A stretch of DNA of 43,822 bases from assembly GCA_944320385.1 (NCBI GenBank), contig CALUHH010000003.1, positions 78,638 to 122,459 of the forward strand, read 5' to 3'. Each line of letters starts with the position of its first letter. The first letter of the stretch is position 1. Below the pieces are notes generated by a model. That model was not told the DNA's origin and did no database searches. It saw only the letters and a program-made list of their open reading frames with translations. The DNA comes from an uncultured Atopobiaceae bacterium (lineage in GTDB: Bacteria; Actinomycetota; Coriobacteriia; Coriobacteriales; Atopobiaceae). Made by a program: the position numbers and the translations under genes. Shown here piece by piece: positions 36,776-43,822 of this stretch.

Positions 36776-36786
36776 TCAGCATGGTA
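36770..36786 (-). promoter_or_regulatory. Candidate extended -10 promoter of the ileS leader
   Basis: GTGCTACCAT on the minus strand immediately upstream of the T-box stem I. No clear -35 is visible. The rest of 36787-36959, before fbp, shows nothing further recognisable apart from a GAAGGGA ribosome site. Confidence 0.45.
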
Positions 36787-36959
36787 GCACGGTTGGGCGC
36801 GCGTCGCGCGCGCATGACAAATAAACCTGACGGACGCGGCGCCCCGCACTCGGCTTGTTACTACCAGCTGACCGCAGGAGCCCACTTCGCCGAAAAGAGG
36901 TTGCCGCGACCGGCGCCGCCCGTCCACAGTGATACCAGACGCCGCGAGAAGGGAACCCC

Positions 36960-38846
36960 ATGCCAGACCGCAAGTACCTCGAGCTCCTCTCGGAGAAGTT
37001 CCCCAGCGCGCGCTCGGCCTTCTCCGAGGTCATCAACCTAGAGGCCATCCTCAACCTGCCCAAGGGCACCGAGCACTTCGTCTCCGACGTGCACGGCGAG
37101 TACGACGCCTTCAAGCACATCCTCAACAACTGCTCAGGCGTCGTCCGCGAGCGCGTGGCCGACATCTTCCGCTTTGAGCTCACCCGCGACGAGCAGGCCG
37201 ACCTCTGCACCCTCATCTACTACCCGCACCGCAAGCTCCGCCGCCTCAAGTCGGCCGGCGTCGTCACCTCCGAGTGGTACGCGATCACGCTCATGCGCCT
37301 CGTGCGCCTGGCGCGCTACCTCTCGGACTCCTACACGCGCTCCAAGGTGCGCAAGGCCATGCCGCAGGAGTACGCCTACATCATCGACGAGCTCCTCCAC
37401 GCCTCCCCCGGCGAGGGCGAGCAGCGCCAGCGCTACCACCGGCGCATCATCGACTCGATCGTGGACACGGGCTCGGCCGACGACTTCATCGTGAGCCTGG
37501 CGTCGCTCGTCAAGCGTCTCGCGGTGGACCACCTGCACCTCGTGGGCGACGTCTTCGACCGCGGCGCGCACGCCGACAAGATCTGCGACCGCCTCATGGA
37601 GTACCACTCCGTCGACCTTCAGTGGGGCAACCACGACATCGTCTGGATGGGCGCCGCGGCGGGCTCGGCCACGTGCCTGGCCGCCGTGATCCGCAACAAC
37701 ATCCGCTACGACTCGCTCAAGATCCTCGAGGGCGCGTACGGCATCTCCCTGCGCGAGCTCGCGCTCTTCGCCGAGGCCACCTACCGCGCGGGCGACGCCA
37801 TGACGCCGCTCGAGAAGGCGATCTCGGTCATCCTCTTCAAGCTCGAGGGGCAGACCATCGCCCGGCACCCCAACTGGCACATGGAGGACCGCCTGCTGCT
37901 CGGGGGCGTGGACCCTGCCCGCGGCACGGCGCGCATGGGCGAGAAGGACTACGAGCTCGTGACGAGCGACTTCCCCACCCTCGACCCGGCCGACCCCTAC
38001 GCGCTCACCGACGACGAGCTGCGCGTGATGGACAACCTCCTCGCGGCCGTGCGCGGCTCCTACAAGCTCAACGCCCACGTGAACTTCCTCTACGAGCACG
38101 GCAGCGCCTACCTCGTCCACAACGACGACGTGCTCTTCCACGCCTGCGTGCCCATGAACGAGGACGGCACCTTCCACCCGGTCAACCACCAGGGCCAGCT
38201 GCTGGCCGGCAAGGCCTACTACGACTACGCCGACCGCCTGGCCCGCCGCGCCTGGCACGAGCACGACGAGGTGTCCCTGGACTGGATGTGGTATCTCTGG
38301 TGCGGGCGCTACTCGCCGCTCTCCGGGCGCGTCGTGAAGACCTTCGAGCGCACGTACTTCAGAGACCGCTCCACCTGGGCCGAGCCGCGCGACCCCTACT
38401 ACGCCCTCACCGACGACGCGCGCGTCTGCCGCCGCATCCTCGAGGAGTTTGGCGCGGACCCCGACCACGGCCACATCATCAACGGGCACACGCCGGTCCA
38501 CGCCTCGGAGGGCGAGAAGGCCGTGCGGGCCGGCGGCCGGCTCATCGTCATCGACGGCGGCTTCTGCCAGGCCTACCACAAGACGACGGGCATCGCCGGC
38601 TACACGCTCATCTCCGACCCGCGCGGCATGCGCATCAAGGCGCACCGGCCCTTCGGCTCGATCGCCGACGTGCTCGACCTCAACGCCGACATCATGAGCG
38701 ACGACGACCGCTTCGAGCTCGAGCCGCGCCCGCTCACGATCGACGACACCGACACCGGCGCCGACATCCGCGAGCAGATCGCCGACCTGCGCGCGCTGCT
38801 GGACGCGTACCGCTCCGGCGAGCTCCCCGAGCGCACCGCCCGCTGA
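36960..38846 (+). CDS. fbp: Fructose-1,6-bisphosphatase class III
   Basis: This 628-residue protein dephosphorylates fructose 1,6-bisphosphate in gluconeogenesis. It belongs to the calcineurin-like class III mainly known from Firmicutes. Metal motifs are FVSDVHGEYDAF near 40, LVGDVFDRGAHADKI near 195 and WGNHDIVWMG near 222; NGHTPVHASEG near 507 supplies late histidines. The start has GAAGGGA upstream. No promoter is convincing. A perfect palindromic repeat begins one base after the stop codon. Confidence 0.95.
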   Translation: MPDRKYLELLSEKFPSARSAFSEVINLEAILNLPKGTEHFVSDVHGEYDAFKHILNNCSGVVRERVADIFRFELTRDEQADLCTLIYYPHRKLRRLKSAGVVTSEWYAITLMRLVRLARYLSDSYTRSKVRKAMPQEYAYIIDELLHASPGEGEQRQRYHRRIIDSIVDTGSADDFIVSLASLVKRLAVDHLHLVGDVFDRGAHADKICDRLMEYHSVDLQWGNHDIVWMGAAAGSATCLAAVIRNNIRYDSLKILEGAYGISLRELALFAEATYRAGDAMTPLEKAISVILFKLEGQTIARHPNWHMEDRLLLGGVDPARGTARMGEKDYELVTSDFPTLDPADPYALTDDELRVMDNLLAAVRGSYKLNAHVNFLYEHGSAYLVHNDDVLFHACVPMNEDGTFHPVNHQGQLLAGKAYYDYADRLARRAWHEHDEVSLDWMWYLWCGRYSPLSGRVVKTFERTYFRDRSTWAEPRDPYYALTDDARVCRRILEEFGADPDHGHIINGHTPVHASEGEKAVRAGGRLIVIDGGFCQAYHKTTGIAGYTLISDPRGMRIKAHRPFGSIADVLDLNADIMSDDDRFELEPRPLTIDDTDTGADIREQIADLRALLDAYRSGELPERTAR

Positions 38847-38847
38847 C

Positions 38848-38878
38848 CTGTCAATTGGGGACAGTCCCCAATTGACAG
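38848..38878. repeat. Perfect GGGGAC-A-GTCCCC palindrome after fbp
   Basis: A 31-bp palindrome centred on an A (AATTGGGGACAGTCCCCAATT) with fully matching arms. It could serve as a terminator although no T-run follows. Confidence 0.9.
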
Positions 38879-38991
38879 ACGGGCCGCAGCGGGGGAGATT
38901 GTCTGACGCCGCGCGCGCCCGGGGATGAATCCTCATAATTTGGGTATCAGAGAACCCAAGTACCGCAACGCATGAAGGGTAACCACGACAG

Positions 38992-40896
<1,905 letters not shown>

Positions 40897-40906
40897 CCTC
40901 CCAGGG

Positions 40907-40986
40907 CGAGAGAACGAGAAGGACCCTCCCTCACCGCTCACTGCTTCGCAGAAATCGCGTGAGGGAGGGTCCTTCTCGTTCTCTCG
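40907..40986. terminator. Bidirectional terminator: 28-bp perfect hairpin carrying two copies of the dispersed word
   Basis: Arms 40907-40934 and 40959-40986 match perfectly over 28 bp, with an inner CTGC-TTCG-CAG minihairpin. Each arm contains CGAGAAGGAC in inverted orientation (40915-40924, 40969-40978). It lies between the converging ftsH and methyltransferase genes. Confidence 0.85.
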
Positions 40987-41101
40987 CGGCGACACCCCAA
41001 CACGTCGGCGTGGGCGGCTTGGGGGCGGGGCCGGTGACGCGCGCTCGGGGCGATTAGGGTTGGGTCGCGGGGGTGACGTGGCTGGGGCGGTGACGGACCT
41101 G

Positions 41102-41920
41102 TCAGCGGAAGAGCTGCCAGAAGGCCACGGCGGAGCTCGCGGCGACGTTCAGGGAGTCGACGTCGTGGGCCATCGGGATGATCACGGAGCGGTCGCAGGC
41201 ATCGAGCGCCGCCCGCGTGAGCCCGTATCCCTCGCTGCCAAAGGCGAGCGCGCGCTTCTCGGCAGCCAGCAGGGACGGGTCGTCGAGCGGGACGGCGTCC
41301 GGCTCGAGCGCCATGGCGTAGCACGCGAACCCCGCCTCGCGCAGCAGGTCAAAGGTGCCCCGCGGCCACTCCCCCTCCGCGGCGCGGGCCCAGGGCACGG
41401 TGAAGACCGTCCCCATCGAGGTTCTAAGCGCGCGGCGCACGTAGGGGTCGGCGCAGCGCGGCGAGAGCACGACGGAGTCCGCGCCGAGCGCCGCGGCGGA
41501 GCGGAAGAGCGCGCCGACGTTGGTCACGTCGACGAGGTCCTCCACCAGCGCGACGCGCCGCGCGCCCGCGACCACGTCGCAGACGGCGCGCGGCGCGGGC
41601 CGCTCCATCGCGCAGAGCAGGCCGCGCGTCACGCGGTAACCCGTGAGCCGCTCCATCTGGTCGTGCGGGAGCACGAAGGCGGGCACATCGTCGCCCGCGC
41701 GCGCGAGCAGGTCGGCGCAGGTCTCGAGGTGCCGCTCATCCACCAGAAACGAGAGCGGGCGCACCCCGCGGTCCAGCGCCACCTCCACCACGAGGCGGGT
41801 CTCGGCGACGAGCACGCCGCGCTCCTCCTCCACCCGCGCGCGCAGCTGATGGTCCGTGAGGCGCGCGAAGACGTCGAGGCGCGGGTCGTCCAAGCTCGTA
41901 AGGCGCGTTGCGGAGGCCAT
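41102..41920 (-). CDS. SpoU/TrmH-family RNA 2'-O-methyltransferase
   Basis: This 272-residue protein has an N-terminal RNA-binding substrate domain and a C-terminal SPOUT fold. SAM-binding and knot motifs are VEDLVDVTNVGALFRSAAALG near 122, ALAFGSEGYGLT near 222 and IPMAHDVDSLNVAASSAVAF near 250. These enzymes methylate the ribose of rRNA or tRNA; the target cannot be told from sequence (rlmB-like and tsnR-like members look alike). The ATG at 41920 is chosen for AAAGGAG six bases upstream. Two divergent starts share the 106-bp gap to the right. 40987-41101 holds no gene. Confidence 0.9.
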   Translation of the reverse strand: MASATRLTSLDDPRLDVFARLTDHQLRARVEEERGVLVAETRLVVEVALDRGVRPLSFLVDERHLETCADLLARAGDDVPAFVLPHDQMERLTGYRVTRGLLCAMERPAPRAVCDVVAGARRVALVEDLVDVTNVGALFRSAAALGADSVVLSPRCADPYVRRALRTSMGTVFTVPWARAAEGEWPRGTFDLLREAGFACYAMALEPDAVPLDDPSLLAAEKRALAFGSEGYGLTRAALDACDRSVIIPMAHDVDSLNVAASSAVAFWQLFR

Positions 41921-41975
41921 CTGTTCTCCTTTGGTTGGGGCCAAGAAACGTCGTGCGATTGCGCTCATCCTAGGG

Positions 41976-41981
41976 TACGAT
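41976..41981 (+). promoter_or_regulatory. Candidate -10 of the L,D-transpeptidase gene
   Basis: TACGAT, 46 bp before the ATG, in a 106-bp divergent spacer. A TTGCGC lies only 11 bp upstream, too close for a standard -35. Confidence 0.4.
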
Positions 41982-42026
41982 AGCGTGCGCACGCACGAAC
42001 AATCCCACTTTACACAGGAGTGAAGC

Positions 42027-43574
42027 ATGGCCAGCCACATGAAGCCAGCATCCTCATCAAAGACCACGGTCCAGCCCAAGGTCGAGACGCCCGCCGCCTC
42101 GGACACCGCAGAGTCCCCCGCCCTCGCCGACGCCCCCGAGCCCAGGCGCGGGCGCCGCTGGCTGTGGGCGATTCCCGCCGGGGCGCTCGTCCTTCTCGCC
42201 GGCGCGTACGTGGGCGGGGCGCTCTACTTCCAGTCCACCTTCCTGCCGGGCACCACGCTCGACGGACAGGACGTCTCGCTGCGCCCCGTGAGCGAGGTCG
42301 CGGCCGAGAAGAGCGCGTCGCTCGACGGCTTTGAGGCCCACGTCACGGGCAGCGGACTCGACCTCACCGTCACCGCCGAGCAGGTCGGCCTCGCCTGCGA
42401 CGGAGACTCCTACGTTCAGGACGCCCTCGCGCAGGCGAGCCCCTGGGCATGGCCGGCCGAGATCGCCGGCACGCGCGAGCTGAGCGCCACCGCCGAGGTG
42501 ACGGTCGACCGCGCCAAGCTCGCCGAGACGCTCGCGCCCGCGATCGAGCAGGTCAACGCCTCCAAGACCGCCGAGGGCCACGGCATCTCCTACAACTCCG
42601 AGCAGGCGGCCTACGTCCTGGACGACACCTCGTCGGCAAGCCGCCTCAACGCAGACCTGGTCACCGACGCCGTGGCCGAGGCGATCCTCGCGGGCCAGAG
42701 CGAGGTCCAGATCGGCAGCGACTGCACCGAGGGGGACGAGAACGTCCAGAAGGCCCTGGACGAGGCAAACGCCCTCGTCTCGGCGACCATCACGCTCAAC
42801 CTCGCCGGGGAGCACGCCTCCGACGTCACCTCCGACATGATCGCCGGCTGGACCACCATCGGCGACGACCTCTCGGTCAACCTCGACGCCGCCGCCGTGG
42901 AGGGCTGGACCCGCGGCGCGCTCTCCGACCAGCTCGACACCATCGGCAAGGACCGCACCTACACGACGCCCGACGGCAACACCTTCACCGTCGTGGGCTC
43001 GACGCCCAACTACGGCGCGAGCACCTACGGCTGGAGCATCGACGGCACCACCCTCGCCCAGCAGATCGTCGAGAGCGTCAAGGACGGCCAGCCCGCCACC
43101 ATCGACATCCCGTGCCTGCAGACGGCCGAGCAGATCAGCGTCAACGGCGGCCAGGACTGGGGCAGCCGCTACATCGACGTCAACCTCACCACGCAGCACG
43201 CCACCTTCTACGACAACGGGCAGATCATCTGGGAGACCGACATCACGACCGGCCAGCCCAGCCTCGGCCTCGAGACGCCCACCGGCGTGTGGAGCATCAC
43301 CAACAAGAAGTCCCGCGCCACCGACGGCGACATCAACCTCAAGGGCCCCATCGACCCCGCCACCGGCGAGCCCGAGTGGAGCAGCCACGTGGACTTCTGG
43401 CTCGGCATCGTGGGCAACCTCGTGGGCTTCCACAACGCGCCCTGGCAGTCCGTCTTTGGCGGCAACCTCTACCTCACCTATCAGGGGCACGGCTGCGTCC
43501 GCATGAGCTACGAGGGCGCGGAGTCGCTCTACAACCTCGCCAACGTCGGCGACGTGGTGGTCATCCACAAGTAG
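42027..43574 (+). CDS. L,D-transpeptidase (YkuD) with two peptidoglycan-binding-type domains
   Basis: This 515-residue protein makes 3-3 peptidoglycan cross-links or attaches wall components. A cytosolic tail is followed by one span (WLWAIPAGALVLLAGAYVGGALYF, about 45-68). Two repeated PG_binding_4-like regions follow (about 70-370), then a YkuD catalytic domain from about 385: VNLTTQHATFYDNGQIIW, GVWSI, VGFHNAP and the active-site GHGCVRMS near 492 with the nucleophilic Cys. The single-pass, outside-facing layout is like Enterococcus Ldt enzymes. AGGAG lies seven bases before the ATG. VLLAGA in the span uses the dispersed word with a CTT codon. Confidence 0.95.
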   Translation: MASHMKPASSSKTTVQPKVETPAASDTAESPALADAPEPRRGRRWLWAIPAGALVLLAGAYVGGALYFQSTFLPGTTLDGQDVSLRPVSEVAAEKSASLDGFEAHVTGSGLDLTVTAEQVGLACDGDSYVQDALAQASPWAWPAEIAGTRELSATAEVTVDRAKLAETLAPAIEQVNASKTAEGHGISYNSEQAAYVLDDTSSASRLNADLVTDAVAEAILAGQSEVQIGSDCTEGDENVQKALDEANALVSATITLNLAGEHASDVTSDMIAGWTTIGDDLSVNLDAAAVEGWTRGALSDQLDTIGKDRTYTTPDGNTFTVVGSTPNYGASTYGWSIDGTTLAQQIVESVKDGQPATIDIPCLQTAEQISVNGGQDWGSRYIDVNLTTQHATFYDNGQIIWETDITTGQPSLGLETPTGVWSITNKKSRATDGDINLKGPIDPATGEPEWSSHVDFWLGIVGNLVGFHNAPWQSVFGGNLYLTYQGHGCVRMSYEGAESLYNLANVGDVVVIHK

Positions 43575-43581
43575 GCACAGG

Positions 43582-43633
43582 CGAGAAGAACGACGAGGCC
43601 CGGGCTCGATCTGGTCGAGCCCGGGTCTTTTTT
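43582..43633 (+). terminator. Terminator after the L,D-transpeptidase gene, preceded by the dispersed word
   Basis: An 11-bp perfect stem CCCGGGCTCGA/TCGAGCCCGGG (43599-43609 with 43615-43625) is followed by TCTTTTTT. CGAGAAGAAC (43582-43591) stands directly ahead of the stem. Confidence 0.92.
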
Positions 43634-43663
43634 GCAGCGAGGTGGTGCTGTGTGGGGTGGCAT

Positions 43664-43770
43664 GCTTAAGGATCGTGGCCTGTCCGGGGATTCGGCACCG
43701 CCGCGCTTAAGGATCGCGGCCCGTCCGGCCGGCGGTGCCTTTCGTGCTTAAGTGTTGTGTGCCATGACGT
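43664..43770 (+). repeat. Second locus of 41-bp repeat units
   Basis: GCTTAAG units start at 43664, 43705 and 43746, exactly 41 bp apart. The first two keep GATCGYGGCCYGTCCGG; the third is diverged after GCTTAAG. The remaining sequence to 43822 shows no gene. Confidence 0.85.
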
Positions 43771-43822
43771 TGTTTACGCCGACGACGCGCGACATGGGCG
43801 GGAGGCCCCCGCAGGCGCTGTG

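Overview
This 43.8-kb window is GC-rich chromosomal DNA, most probably from a Coriobacteriia actinobacterium (Olsenella/Atopobiaceae-like). That placement rests on base composition, gene order and the mix of actinobacterial and Firmicute-like features (class III fructose bisphosphatase, T-box leader, S-layer homology repeats, an IMP dehydrogenase of the Tritrichomonas type). It is an inference, not a database result.

Layout, left to right. 1-1612: start of a PyrR-controlled pyrimidine operon (leader, pyrR, pyrB running off the left edge). 1723-4238: a two-gene ABC polysaccharide exporter whose ATPase carries S-layer homology repeats. 4383-4968: tRNA-Asn framed by two inverted 171-bp repeat elements. 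4992-6017: lone rfbB. 6117-17480: one long leftward run, rimP-nusA-infB-rbfA-nrnA-truB-ribF-dnaG-rpoD, which joins the classic translation/processing operon to primase and the main sigma factor. 17828-20854: a rightward FHA protein and a membrane Ser/Thr kinase with a DUF6273-like outer domain. 20894-21346: a mirrored array of 41-bp repeats. 21430-25851: leuS and guaB. 26275-30474: an AraC regulator and two paralogous ABC exporters that share an identical 395-bp 3' end. 30644-36780: T-box leader, ileS-lspA-rluD and a membrane glycosyltransferase. 36960-43574: fbp, ftsH, a SpoU-family methyltransferase and an L,D-transpeptidase.

Most genes are housekeeping: translation, RNA maturation, replication and transcription initiation, nucleotide synthesis, cell envelope. 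The least explained content is in the spaces between them. A 10-bp word, CGAGAAGRAC, was found by eye 39 times (20 on +, 19 on -), about once per 1.1 kb. It is over-represented in intergenic DNA, sits beside or inside terminator hairpins, is built into other repeat families, and inside genes is read as EKD/EKN, VLL (with a CTT codon) or SFS, often at the very ends of proteins. Density, lack of strand bias and association with hairpins resemble DNA uptake sequences of Neisseria and Pasteurellaceae, which I do not know to be described for this group. Around it are at least six other families of short palindromic or short-period repeats: 41-bp units, 19-bp GTGCGCAC units, about 30-bp ATATGC units, GGGAC-N-GTCCC palindromes, ATGCCATA palindromes and a 26-bp-arm inverted repeat.

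Gene calls are by reading translations and motifs. Promoters and repeat boundaries are read by eye.
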